64,000 bases of DNA from Strigamia acuminata. Lineage: Eukaryota > Arthropoda > Chilopoda > Geophilomorpha > Linotaeniidae. The stretch spans positions 7,936,001 to 8,000,000 of the forward strand of contig OX442323.1 in NCBI GenBank assembly GCA_949358305.1, in the 5' to 3' direction. The notes below the pieces were generated by a model. It worked only from the letters and a program-made list of their open reading frames with translations. It was not told the DNA's origin and did no database searches. Positions 42,080 to 58,084 of this stretch are shown in pieces (positions within the stretch are counted from its first letter, which is position 1; every line of letters begins with the position of its first letter). The translations under genes were made by a program, and so were the position numbers.

Positions 42080-42747
42080 TTAATCGGCTTAGAAGAGAAT
42101 AAAATTTTCACAAAAACTGAAATGCCAAAATAAGAAAACATTTTTTCGAATAAATAACGCAAAAATTTCGTTTAAAACAAAATGAAAAACTGTACTAACG
42201 ACTTCTCCAGCGAAGGCGCTGGCGCCATCTCGTGTGATTCTCTCTGTACCTGCAAAGAGCAATGGCGCCGCAAAACTGGAAATTTTATTATTTCTTCAAG
42301 GTTTTTAACGCTTTTCCTACCAAACTGCAGCAAATGAAATTCTTTGACTCACTCGTATAATACAAAACGAAATAAAACATTTTACGATTATTTTATAACA
42401 ATTTATTTACGTTACCCCCTAAAAAAAATCTAAATCACAAATATACGTAAGTTAATGAACATGTCACAAACACTTTCCCTAACCAAGTGCTTATAGTCGT
42501 TAGAATTATTAAGTTTATATTAAGTTTATACAAGAAGAAACAAAACACTGGAGAAAGAACAAAATATGTCTATACAATTCAAAAATTATGGTTTCCTAAA
42601 GTTTCGATGACAAAACTGTACAATAAGAGGATAAGAAGTGATGAAGGCTTCGTAAATTCGTAAAAATAAAAAAAAAATTATTATTAATTAATTATTATTA
42701 TTATTATTATTGTTATTATTCTGTCCTAATTTTACAATCGCTTAATG
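42080..42747. other. Intergenic, ACSF2 paralogue to Sfmbt
   Basis: AT-rich sequence with a TAT/ATT trinucleotide run near 42675-42720. It probably contains the ACSF2-like promoter and Sfmbt 3' UTR. No gene. Confidence 0.4.
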
Positions 42748-47129
<4,382 letters not shown>

Positions 47130-47485
47130 TTCAAATTCATCAGATAAAAATAAAATCTGCGGAAAGGCGAACTGCGCGTACTGTTTCGGCGTACACTTGC
47201 TGAGCGGAGGAAAAACAATTCGATTATAAACAACAAAAGAGAAGTGTTAACTACGCATGCGTGGAGTTGAAGTGAAAAGAATTAAGTAGGATTTAATTAG
47301 GTGGTATTTTGTACGAAATATTGTTCTCGTATTTTTTGAGAAATTTTTATTTTGTTTGTTGGTAAATTTGATACGATGTTCGTTCGTTAGATGGATCGTA
47401 ATCCCGACGTAAATGCAGTCACGTGATCAGTGTTGGCAATGGCCGATCTCCTTTTGTAAACCGAAGCTTGTTTACATTTTGAATC
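47130..47485. promoter_or_regulatory. Divergent promoter region, Sfmbt/WBP4
   Basis: About 356 bp separate the two start codons. GTCACGTGAT at 47419-47428 is a consensus E-box (CACGTG) about 60 bp before the WBP4 start. The function is inferred from position only. Confidence 0.5.
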
Positions 47486-48607
47486 ATGTAAGTATATACT
47501 GTGGTTTATTTCGCCGGATTGCTTATAAAACTGTTACATTTTAGGGCGGATTATTGGAAGTCGATACCGCGGAAATTTTGCGATTTCTGTAAATGCTGGT
47601 TGACGGATAACAAACCCGTAAGTGTCCAAAAAAAAGACAAAAAAGTTAAATTTAATCAATTAAATTGATAATTTATTTATTACAGAGCATCGAATTCCAC
47701 GAGCGAGGTCGTAAACACCAAAACAATGTCCAGAAAAAGATCTCCGAAGTAAATTAAATTTATTCAGATGAAAAAAAATTAAAAAAACATAATTTTTCTC
47801 AATTTCTCTTCGCAGCTTCGACGGAAGGGCCAGAAAATGGCGCAAGAAGAGAAAAACACGGACAGAATGATGAAACAAATGGAACAAAACGCTCTAAAAG
47901 CATTCTCCAAAGACATAGTCACCAACCCCGACCTATCGGCGAAAAGCGGCAATTTCGCAGTCGCTTCGTACGGCCCGTTCTCGTCGTACCCGAGCGGCGG
48001 ATTCTCGGGCCCCACGTTCAGCAAACCGACCCCGAAGCCGGGCAAAAACAAAAACAAAAGCAAAAACACCAACGACAAACCGGAAGAGGTCAAAGTGTGG
48101 TTCCAAGGCAAATCCGAAGACGGAACGATCTATTACTGGAACTGCGAGACCGACGTATCGCAGTGGGAGAAACCGGAAGCGGGATACATCTCCATCCGCG
48201 AGCAGGAGGAGCCGGAAAACAATTTACTCAATTTAGGCACGCTCAAACCGCAGCTGCAGATCCCGGAGTCGCTCATACCGGAGGTCGAGGCGAACAAAGA
48301 AGAGCCGCAGCCGGAGCCGCCGCCGCCGCCCGTCACGTTCAATAAAAACCCGTACGGCTCGTGGGTCACCGTGTCCACCAGTCGGCCCAAACAGATCGAC
48401 CTGCAGCTGCCGAAGCTCAAATACGACGAAAGGGTCGAGATTGTCATTCCCGAGGTGCACGAGGAGCCGCAAATGAAATTTGTGGAGAAAGTGACGCCGG
48501 TGGGGAATTCGAAGAGCAAAACGACGGAAGTGGGGTTCAAGAAGCGGAAGGTGAATGTTAATTTCAAGAGGAATATTCGACAGAAACTTGAAGACGAAGA
48601 AACGTGA
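47486..48607 (+). CDS. WBP4: WW domain-binding protein 4 (FBP21)
   Basis: Spliceosomal U2-associated protein with a matrin-type zinc finger and WW domains that bind proline-rich splicing factors. Exons 47486-47487, 47545-47617, 47686-47748 and 47816-48607. The first coding exon is only AT; the G that completes the start codon is the first base of the next exon, giving MADYWKSIPRKFCDFCKCWL, which matches vertebrate WBP4 from residue 1. The zinc finger is C-x2-C ... H-x5-H (FHERGRKH). One WW domain is clear (VWFQGKSEDGTIYYWNCETD, then WEKPEAGY). Vertebrates have two, so the second is lost or unrecognisable. The conserved NPYGSW and GFKKRK blocks end the protein. Convergent with the ankyrin-GH20 gene. 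Confidence 0.95.
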
Positions 48608-48752
48608 ATTTTGGTCTCATTTTGATGTGTAACAGTTTTTATTTGAATAAATTTCTCTTAAATTAAAACAAAAATTACATTTATGTATGTAAAATATGAT
48701 TTTGTTGTTTGTAAGTGCGGAAAATAAGTTAAGTTTAGCTCGGGACGTGTTT

Positions 48753-51700
48753 TTACACGTTGGAAATTGAATTGTCTGGGAATAATTGTTCCAATAGATC
48801 CGAGAGTGGTTTGACGGCTCGTTCTAAGCAGTTTTCGAGGTTCCTCGCGAGCCAGACGCGTCGAAATTGTTCGATCAAACCCAGCAATCTTGATGTAGAA
48901 ATGAATTTAAATTTTGGTTGATATTAAACAACGGTTTGGTTTGGTTTACTTGTTTGCTAAGTCGGTTCGTGTTGTTGGTAATAAGTTGGTGATTCCTAGG
49001 TTGATGACGGCGATTCCGGTTGCGTTTGGATTCTGTCCAAGCGTCACTAGCGATCGTCCCAATCTGGAGGAATTAATGCGTTTAGATTCTCGTTTTTTTT
49101 GTTTTTTGTTTATTTTTTTTTGTAAAATAATACCTGCATGCAAAATGTATTAGCTCGACGACAATCTCGATTTCATCGCGCCATGGTTTGCAATTTGTTG
49201 TCATTAATGCGGCGTGGTTTCTTTTCATACTGCGAATCGCTTTCTGTGGAAGAAGAAAATGTTTTTCAAAATGTTTTTCAAACGAGGAAATATTTTGCGT
49301 GCTTTTTTCTGAAATTTGTGCACCTAAAAATTGCAAAAATCCATTTTTAGACAATTATGCGCATAAAAAAAAATATTTTTGCACAAAAAAATACATTTTC
49401 TCACAATTTTTACATTTTTGCACAAAAAAAATACATTTTTCTTGAGAGAAAGTGTATTTTGGCGGTAATTGCATTTTTTCATGCGTAAAAATGTATTTTT
49501 AGACAATTTTTGCACCTAAAAATGTATTTTTAGACAATTTTTGCACCTAAAAATGTATTTTTAGACAATTTTTGCACATAAAAATGTATTTTTAGACAAT
49601 TTTTGCACCTAAAAATGTATTTTTAGACAATTTTTGCACCTAAAAATGTATTTTTAGACAATTTTTGCACCTAAAAATGTATTTTTAGACAATTTTTGCA
49701 CCTAAAATATATTTTTAGACAATTTTTGCACCTAAAATATATTTTTAGACAAATTTTGCACCTAAAATATATTTTCAGACAATTTTTGCACCTAAAAAAA
49801 ATATTTTGCACAAATAATATATTTTTCAATTATTTTGACACTTTTGCACAATAATATATACATTTTCCCACTATTTTTACAATTTTTCATAATAAAAAAA
49901 ACATTTTTTGCGAGAAAAAGTTGTTTTGGAGGTAAAACCTTACTGCAAACATCTCGGTGGTAAGGAACTCCAAATTCGCATTGTCCGGTGCTAAAATCAA
50001 CTCCAGCAAACATGTTCGATCAGGCGCATTTCCTTTTCGGCACGCTTGTTCGAACAGCCACTCGGAACGACCCAAACTTAAAAGTAGATTGCCCATTTGT
50101 TTGCTCTCGTCTTCAAAAATGTGCAAGTTTAGAACGTCGCCGAGGATAGTCTCCCGATCGCGCTGCAAATCGACATTGTTTTCAATTAATTTTCAATTTT
50201 TTAAAACAATTTTTTTTTATATTACCAATTGCATGTTAGGATTCCACGCCAAGGCGGCAGCGACCGCCAAACTCGGCCAATAAAAAACCGCCGGTAAAAG
50301 AAATCTGCTTTTGTCCCAATCGCCGATCACGAAAGCTATTGCTCGATTCAAGCGCTCGGCGGCCTCAAAGTTGCAAGTATTAGCCACGTCCGGTAAACCT
50401 GTTAAACTGAATTTAATTATTTTAATTTAATTTATCAAAAAAAAAAACAATTTAATAGTAAAAAATACCTGTCAGATGTCGAAATGCGAGTCAAAACACC
50501 GAAAGAAATTCTAAAAATAAACAAAACGAGTTAAAAAACACAATATATTTATTTTCTAGCGTTAAAAAACACATTATATTTTTTTATGGCGTAAAAAACA
50601 CAATATATTTGTTTTCTAGCGTTAAAAAACACAATATATTTGTTTTCTAGCGTTAAAAAACACACTATATTTGTTTTCTAGCATTAAAAACACAATATAT
50701 TTGTTTTTTAACGTTAAAAAACACAATATACTTGTTTTCTAGCATTAAAAAACACAATATATTTGTTTTCTGGCGTTAAAAACACATTATATTTGTTTTC
50801 TAGCGTTAAAAAAAACAATATATTTGTTTTCTAGCGTTAAAAAACACAATATATTTGTTTTCTAGCGTTAAAAAACACAATATATTTGTTTTCTAGCATT
50901 AAAAACACAATATTTTTGTTTTCTACATCCTTACCCACTCTGGTGGGCTCTCGGACAGCAATTTTTAAAACCATCACTCATCTGTGAATGAAAAATTAAG
51001 TAAAATTGTTTAATGTGTAAGTAGACTATCGCAAACACGATCACAACTACCGATCAAATCCCTCGTTTCTACTATTATTATCCCTGTTGTTAATACGTTC
51101 GAGCAATCACTTAATCCAAGAACAGATTATAACAACAGGTTCAATTAATAACAAATTTCGAAACGGAATCGTTCACCTGCAAATCGTAATAGAAAAGCAA
51201 CATATTTTCAGGTATGTATTGCTGGATGACCGGATCGATGTCATCCAGGCAGATTATAAGCGTAATATTTTTAGGAAGATGGAAAACAGATGCGACGTCA
51301 CTCAACAACGATTCGACAAACAGAAATGACGTAATGTTTGGTCCGAGCAACAGAAAACTGTAAAAAAAAATACAATTTTTAGAAAAAAGTAATTTAAAAA
51401 TCAATAATTAAGTTAAAATTACCTGATATCTGAAAAATGCGAGATATATTCATGTAAAAATGCAACAAATTCGTCCAAATGAAAATCAGACGGATCAACG
51501 TCGATGCTGGGAATCATTTGGATGCAATTTTGGTAGCAAAAGTGATCGAGCGTTGCCAAATCTCCGGTGGAATACATCAGTCCCGGTGTGTCGTTGCTGA
51601 ATTTTGTGTAAAAATACAGCTGGTTCATTTTCAAATGCGAAATAATTTCCACAAAATTCAGCATTGATTCCTAAAAACGAAAAACAAAATTTCTGAAATA

Positions 51701-54083
51701 TTAAAATTTAAAAATGAAATTAATTTACGTACTAACGTCAAAACTCTTCTATTTGATGTCATGTCTATTAACACACCCCGATGCATCGTCGATGGCCAAT
51801 CGTCGATCTAATTACACAAGAAAATCAGTCAAAAATTCAAAATTTTTTAATTTAAACGCTTTTAAACGTACTATTAACTGCGGAATGACTCCGTCGTGCG
51901 CGAACAACCGAACTAATTGAATTAAAGTCGCTAAAGCGGCATGGAAACCGCTTCTATCGCTCGCAACGATGCTAATCTGCAATTATTTCGATAAAAATCG
52001 CAATTATTTCAAGAAAATCGCAATAATTTCAGGAAAAATCGTAATTATTTCAAGAAAAATCGCAATTATTTCAAGAAAATCGCAATTATTTCAAGAAAAT
52101 CGCAATTATTTCAAGAAAAATTGCAATTATTTCGAGAAAACCGCAATTATTTCAAGAAAAATTGCAATTATTTCAAGAAAAATTGCAATTATTTCAAGAA
52201 AATCGCAATTATTTCAAGAAAAAATTGCAATTATTTCAAGAAAATCGCAATTATTTCAAGAAAATCTCAATTATTTCAAGAAAATCGCAATTATTTCAAG
52301 GTAAATTGCAATTATTTCAAGAAAATCGCAATTATTTCAAGAAAAATTGCAATTATTTCAAGAAAATCGCAATTATTTCAAGAAAAATTGCAATTGCAAT
52401 TATTTCAAGAAAAATTGCAATTTTCTAAAAAAATTGTAATTTCTGCGTATTCCCTTTGCAATTTAATATTATACCTTGTTAGAACTGACTCTCAATTTGT
52501 ACGAATTCATCCTACTAAACAACTTGCTATTTATGTGAATTGAAAGCCAATTTTCCTCATCGCTTTTATTTTTCAATAATAATCCTTCGAGATCGAACGT
52601 GCAACCCAATTTCTCCAACTTACATCGCGCAGACTCCCAAACCGAAAGAATTTCGGTCAAAGAATCTAAAAAAAACAACAAAAAATCACAAATTTGTCGC
52701 TTCAATGTAAAATAATGAGAAAACAAACGTGAATCGGATCCAGGAATAATATAAACGTGAATTCTCTCCTTTAATTTGAACTCGGTTTGTCCCAGTTGCG
52801 ACATCACTTGTGGCCGTGGCCACAAACAATTCAATTTGTGCTCAAAAGCGGCTAAATTCGAGTGCGAATCGAATTTATTGCTGGAATCGTTAATAACCTC
52901 CCCAACAACTGAAGGCGTCAACGACAATCTACCGGACGTTTCGTGGCCGAAACTCGTCAACGAGTCCAAAGAATTAGCAGAATTACTCAGCAATTCACCA
53001 TCGCACGTTAAATCTAAATAAAATTATTAAAAATTAATAAAAAGAATTGAAATTTAATCGCAACTCGCCTCCATTTTTTAAACTGAAGTTAATTTCAGCT
53101 AAAACTTTAGGCGACGGAGCGGCCAAGTCCAACGGAGTTTGATTAGCGAATTTCCTAGAATTTTACCGAATTTAGTAAAAAATATTATTTTTTAATTCGT
53201 TACTAATGTTTCCACACCCTTTGGTTGCTTTAATGTGCGGATCTGCGCCGTTTATCATCAATTCGTGGATCATTTCGAGATCATTTCGATGCACCGCGTC
53301 GTGCAAGGGACTAACTCCGCACTTATTGACCGCATTGATGTTTGCACCTCTGTCTGAACAAAATAAATGATTAAAAATTCCTTTAATGGAAATCAAACGT
53401 TACCTAATAGACATTTGACGACGTCTTTCGAAGCGAATGTTGCTGCCCAATGCAAAGCCGTGTTTCCGCTTTTCGGACTGTCGATGCAATTCACGTTCAC
53501 TCCGGCTGCGATTAATTGACAAATTCGACCGATACTTTCATTAAATTAAAGATAAAATTAATACATTTGAATTGATACATTTTTTCTATTTATTTTGAAT
53601 ACTTTTCGTCCGCAGTCGCCTTCAATAAATCCTCGAAGTAAACAGCTTCGATTTCGCTGGTTTTTGCCAACTCGATTGCGTTTTGTAGACTATCATTTTG
53701 AACACCTGGATCCGCACCGGCCATTAACAACAACCGCACAATATCTGTTTGGTTTAACTGCAGCAATTACACCATAAGGAAAATATTTAAAAAATAATAA
53801 TTATCATTTTGTATTTTTTTTGTGTACTTTTGTTGCTAAATGTAATAAAGTTCCTTCTTCGGTTACTAAGTCGTTGATGTACACGTTTGTTCTCAGTAAG
53901 TTTTCTGTCTGAGTCGAATTATCGTCTGAAATTTAATGTTTTAATGTTAAATTCTTGAAATTCCTGAAATTTCAAATTTCATCAAAACTCACCATTTCCG
54001 CTCAGAGAAATTAACGACCTAACTACATCGGCTCTGCCTTGTTGGATGGCGCTAATTACGTTATCGGTAACCTCCTTCAGCAT
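48753..54083 (-). CDS. Ankyrin-repeat protein with GH20 (hexosaminidase D-like) barrel, probable pseudoenzyme
   Basis: The Met at 54083 opens MLKEVTDNVISAIQQGRADV, followed by four or five ankyrin repeats (TLLHLATK; TALHWAATFASKDVVKCLL; GVSPLHDAVHRNDLEMIHEL). A linker of about 250 residues contains KHKLNCLWPRPQ-like and YFTLKRQICDFL segments. A region then resembles the glycoside hydrolase family 20 fold: DDWPSTMHRGVLIDMTSNRR, MLNFVEIISHLKMNQLYFYT, MIPSIDVDPSDFHLDEFVAF, and later FVIGDWDKSRFLLPAVFYWP, which parallels GWQRYDHYS...LLPAGVPSL of hexosaminidase D. Where GH20 enzymes have H-x-G-x-D-E, this protein reads FLLLGPN, so the catalytic Asp-Glu pair appears missing. The C-terminus (FRRVWLARN) is helical; stop at 48753. 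The fold call rests on motif spacing and is moderately certain. Three introns are minisatellites. Confidence 0.7.
49330..49905. repeat. 31-bp minisatellite, Ank-GH20 intron
   Basis: The unit is aaaaatgtatttttagacaa followed by tttttgcacct; starts at 49501 and 49532 give 31 bp. The regular core is about 49490-49790, with degenerate flanks on both sides. It contains the palindromic word taaaaatgtattttta. Confidence 0.94.
50520..50930. repeat. 31-bp minisatellite, second Ank-GH20 intron
   Basis: About 13 copies of gcgttaaaaaacacaatata followed by tttgttttcta (31 bp), with occasional gca variants and single A deletions. Unrelated in sequence to the neighbouring arrays. Confidence 0.94.
51975..52440. 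repeat. 20/21-bp minisatellite, third Ank-GH20 intron
   Basis: About 22 copies of cgcaattatttcaagaaaat (20 bp) alternating with a 21-bp form having tgcaatt and one extra A. The repeat-derived ORFs on the plus strand are by-products. Confidence 0.95.
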
Positions 54084-54677
54084 TTTAATTCAAATCTAGA
54101 GGAGTAATAAACAAAATAGATGAGAAAATATGTATTAAATCGTGTTATTCTCGAGTACTTGCATCGTAAATCAAGGAACACGCTGCATCCTACGGAAGAG
54201 TATAGTGCACGATTGATTTGTGATGTTACTTTCACTTGAGATATTTATCCATTTTGTAACACTTTTGTAATGATGTTTGAATTAATTGGTCACACGATTT
54301 AATCGTGGAAATAATATTTGAAAAAATAATTTATCTAATAATTAAATTTTTAATAAAGTTACCATTATAAACCAATTGAACCCTATAGTCTTCCGTATTT
54401 ATCGGTTTTATTATTTCCGCTCAAATCAACCGACCAATCAGGAACCGAAGGTGGCGCTGAGATCAGTTTGAAATAATCTGCGAAATAAGAAACACTTTTC
54501 CGTTTCGTCGTTAATCCGTTTTGAAAAAGCCTTTATTAAGGACGTCCAAAAGCAACCGCGTGTGCAGTGAAAGTAAGTAGAATTTTAATACGTTTTCTAT
54601 AAATATGTGCTTTTTGTTGTCTGTCTTTTAATTAGTTTATTACTTCTTTTTAAATTATTTTATTATTTTTTCAAGGT
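54084..54677. promoter_or_regulatory. Divergent promoter region, Ank-GH20/HMMR
   Basis: The segment 54415-54535 holds a CCAAT box (accaatcagg) and, about 40 bp on, agtttgaaat, which contains the TTTGAA core of the cell-cycle CHR element. The HMMR non-coding first exon ends near 54570 at gtaagtag, and its ATG is in exon 2. The CCAAT-to-TTTGAA block is repeated almost unchanged at 59280-59330 in the duplicated copy while adjoining coding exons there have decayed. DREAM-type regulation is inferred from mammalian HMMR behaviour. Confidence 0.5.
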
Positions 54678-57600
54678 ATGGACGAGTTTGTTTTCCCCGA
54701 ACCACAAACTCCGTCCGCGGTGAAAAAATCCCGTACGGGAAAACCAGGCGGAGATGCAGTTCACCATGCGGAATTCAGAGAACTTGAAAATCAGGTAATT
54801 TTATTTTTAAAAATTAAAAATTATTAAGTAAGAAGTTTTAACATAATTTTTTCTTTTTAGTGCCGCCGTCTAGTCGTTGAAAGATCAATCCTTTTAAAAG
54901 ATGTCTCCTGTAAAGATGGAGAACTGAAGAAAATGACTTTTAAACTGCAGTCGTTGCTGAAAATCAAAACAAATTTACAGTCGACCATCGCTGGCCTCGA
55001 AAAGGAGATGAAGGATGTCCGAAAATCGAATAATATTTTAAAGGCGAAGGTAAAAAAAAGTGATTTTTAATTTTATTAATTTTATTAATTCATTAATTTT
55101 TTTTCTTCTTTCTTTTAGAACGGAATATTAGAGAACACCGGGATGAAGAAAAACAAAATTCAAGTGGATTTGGCCAATGCTCGAGGTCTGCTAGTCTCGA
55201 AAGACCACGACATCGCCGATTTAAAAAGCGAAATAATTAAGTTAAAGGTGGAATTAAGTAAGAAAAATTTGCATTTTTACTCGGAGAATAAGTTTAATTG
55301 TGTTTCATTTGTTTATTTTCAGAAAATAAAGCCGAGGAAGAAAATTCCGCATTAAAAGTGATCAGTGTAAAGCACGTGGAGGAAAGTGAAGCTGCGAGCG
55401 AGGCATTGGCGAATCTTAAAACGAATCAGGAAAAGTTACTCATCCAGCAAGATATGAAGACGAAAAAGATGTTAGAATTACAATCCGAATTCGAGAACAC
55501 TCAAGAACGTTACGCTTCGTCATTGGAGTGCAGCGAATCTCTTCAGTCGTACAAGTGAATTTTTTTACATTATTTTTTTGTAAATAATTGTTTATTAATT
55601 TTTTTAAATTTTTTATTTCGTAGGGACACGTTGAACGACCGCGTTTCCTTGCTGAAGGCTCACAATTTTGAACTGGAGAACCAGTGCGACAGTTATTTGA
55701 AAGCTGTCAGCACTTTGGAACATCAAATCGGCATCCTGTGCCAGGAGAAGAAGGCGACCGAAGACACGTTGTACGATGCGTTGAAAGACGCCGACAGTTT
55801 GAGGCAGGAATTGACGCTGTTTAAAGAATTCGAGATTAAAATGAACGCCGATCAACTGCGACTTGAAGAGCGGAGGAATGAAGACGAAACTCGTCATCGG
55901 GCGGAAATCGAATCGGCAACTCTTTCGTTAGATGCGGCTAAAAAGGAACACGAAGATTTCGAAAAAGCGATCCGTGAAAAGCAAGAAATTTTGGAAAAGG
56001 AAATTGAAAATCTCCAGAAAGGAAATCGCGAGAATGCCGAACGAATCGAAACGTTGGAAAAGGAAAACGAAAATCTGCAAAAAACTAACGAAGGGGATCG
56101 TGAACGAATCGAATCGTTGGAGAAAGAACACGAAAATGTGCAGAAAACCAACCGGGAAACCGTCGAGCGACTTGCGGAGGAGCTGCAATCGTTGCGAAGC
56201 ACAATCGAAGCCGTTACGCTCGAAAAGGAGAATTTACGAACGGAAATCGAGCGGATTAGCGAAATAAATCGGTCGCTTGAAGAAGAAAATTGGGCCAAAT
56301 CTGAGACGATCGACGACGGGAAGAATTTAATTTCGGAATTGCGGCGAACGCATTCGGAATTGGAGCGAATTTCGCGCAAAAAAGACGAAGAATTGGACAT
56401 TCGCGAGGAGAAATTTGAGAAATGTCAGCAGGACGTCGAGGACGTGAAATGGCAGCTGCAGGAAGCGAACGAAAACTGCGTGAATTTGCGAGAGAAATTC
56501 GGCGATCTAGAATCGATGTTCACCGCGCGTGAAAACGAGCTTAACATCTTGAACACGAGGAATGCGGAGCTGTTTAAATTACTCAAAGACAAGGACGAAA
56601 TGCTGACCGAAACGTACGAGAAAATGAGAAAAGTCGAGGACGAATTGGTGGAGAAACATCTCGTGTTCGAGTCGCTTTTGGCGAAAACGAGGGACGTCGA
56701 AGACTCGCTCGACGCCGAAATTACCGCGAATAATTGCAAAGAACAGTCTCTTAACACGATCAGCGCAGAGCGGAATATTTTGATGGAGGAGGTCAAACAA
56801 ACGAGCGAAAAAGTGCTCGCGAGGGAACGCGAAATCGATAGAATGAACGAAAAAATGGATGCACTCACCAAAGACAATTGCGCGCTCGAACAAGAGATTT
56901 CCGAGTTTAAACACACGATCACCGACAACGAAAAACGGATGAACGAGTTGACCAAACACTCCCTGAGCGTGCAAAACGATTTCTCGTGCAGGGTTCTTGA
57001 ACTGGAGTCGCGTTTGTCGCACGAAGAAGCCGCGATAGCCGAATTGGAGAAGGAAAACGAGGAAGCGCAGACTTTGAATGAAAAATTGGTCGTTCGCAGC
57101 CAACGACTCGAGAAGCAAGTGGCGGAGAAAGAGGAAAAGCTGCGCGAAATGTTCAAAATTAAAAGTATAAAATTAATTAATTTTTTTTTTTATAAATTTA
57201 ATTTTAATTTATTTTTCTTTTATAGACGATTTGGATAAGATGGCCGACTCGTACACGCAGCAACAAAAGTGCATAGTCGAACAACGAAGCGAGATCTCCG
57301 AAATCCGCGAATCGAACGTTTGGATGAAGAACGAACTGGACAAATACAAAGCGAGCCTCGAGTGGTACGAAAAGAGGAAAGACGGTTGGCTGCAGGAACT
57401 GAGTAGCGCCGAGAAACGATTCGCTGCCGAAATGGAGGAAAAAGCGAAGTAATTGATTAATTTTTATTTAAAGTTATCAAAATTGGTTAATTAATTGTTG
57501 TAAATGTTTTTTAATAGGTGGAAGAAAATGTTCGTGGACTTGCAGGCGAAGGTGGAGCCGTTCCAGGCACAACTGGACATGTTTGAAGCGGAAAAGAACG

Positions 57601-57970
57601 CGCTGCTATGCGACAAGAGCGACGCGAATAAAGAAGTGAACAAAATGAGCAAACGGTACGCCGAGCTGTTGGGTCACCAAAATCACAAGCAGAAAATCAA
57701 CCACGTCATCAAACTAAAAGAGGAAAATTTAGACTTGCGAAAAGTAAATTAAAAAATGCTTTTTTTTAGCTTTTTAATAAAAATTTCTAATTTTTAATTT
57801 TTTTTTTACTTTTTTAGGATGTTAGTAAATCACGGGAGCAAAACCTCAAGCTCCAAAAGAAGGTCGAACGTTTGGAAAGCCAGTTAAACGCTGGGAAACG
57901 GCGTTTTGACCCGTCAAAAGCCTTCAGTCACACCGATAAGGAAAACTATCCCCTGCACGATACTAATTAA
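54678..57970 (+). CDS. HMMR: Hyaluronan-mediated motility receptor (RHAMM)
   Basis: Coiled-coil spindle and centrosome protein that binds microtubules and dynein/TPX2; surface hyaluronan binding is described in vertebrates. Eight coding exons (54678-54794, 54861-55049, 55119-55257, 55323-55554, 55624-57164, 57226-57448, 57518-57743, 57818-57970) sum to 939 codons. Most of the protein is heptad coiled coil with tandem Glu-Lys-Glu-Asn repeats around residues 350-430. The diagnostic C-terminus is AELLGHQNHKQKINHVIKLK, then RRFDPSKAFSHTDKENYPLH, matching the centrosome-targeting end of human HMMR (LLGHQNLKQKIKHVVKLK; HFDPSKAF; KENF). The N-terminal MDEFVFPEPQTP differs from vertebrates. Divergent from Ank-GH20, and followed by a degenerate duplicate of both genes. 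Confidence 0.93.
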
Positions 57971-58084
57971 GTCTAAAATTTCTAAATTTTTATAACTTCT
58001 AATTTATGCTGAGAATATAACCGAAATTATGTAATATTGTTTTTTATTTTTTTTAATTAAGAATTTAACAATTCGATTTATAAT

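Noticed and set aside
49330-52440. CRISPR-like regular repeats
   Set aside because: Units are contiguous with no unique spacers, and the genome is eukaryotic.
51969-52543. Asn-Tyr-Phe-Lys repeat ORFs
   Set aside because: By-products of the 20/21-bp array in an Ank-GH20 intron.
55894-57156. Ser/Phe-rich antisense ORFs opposite HMMR
   Set aside because: Shadow frames of the Glu/Lys-rich coiled-coil exon on the plus strand.
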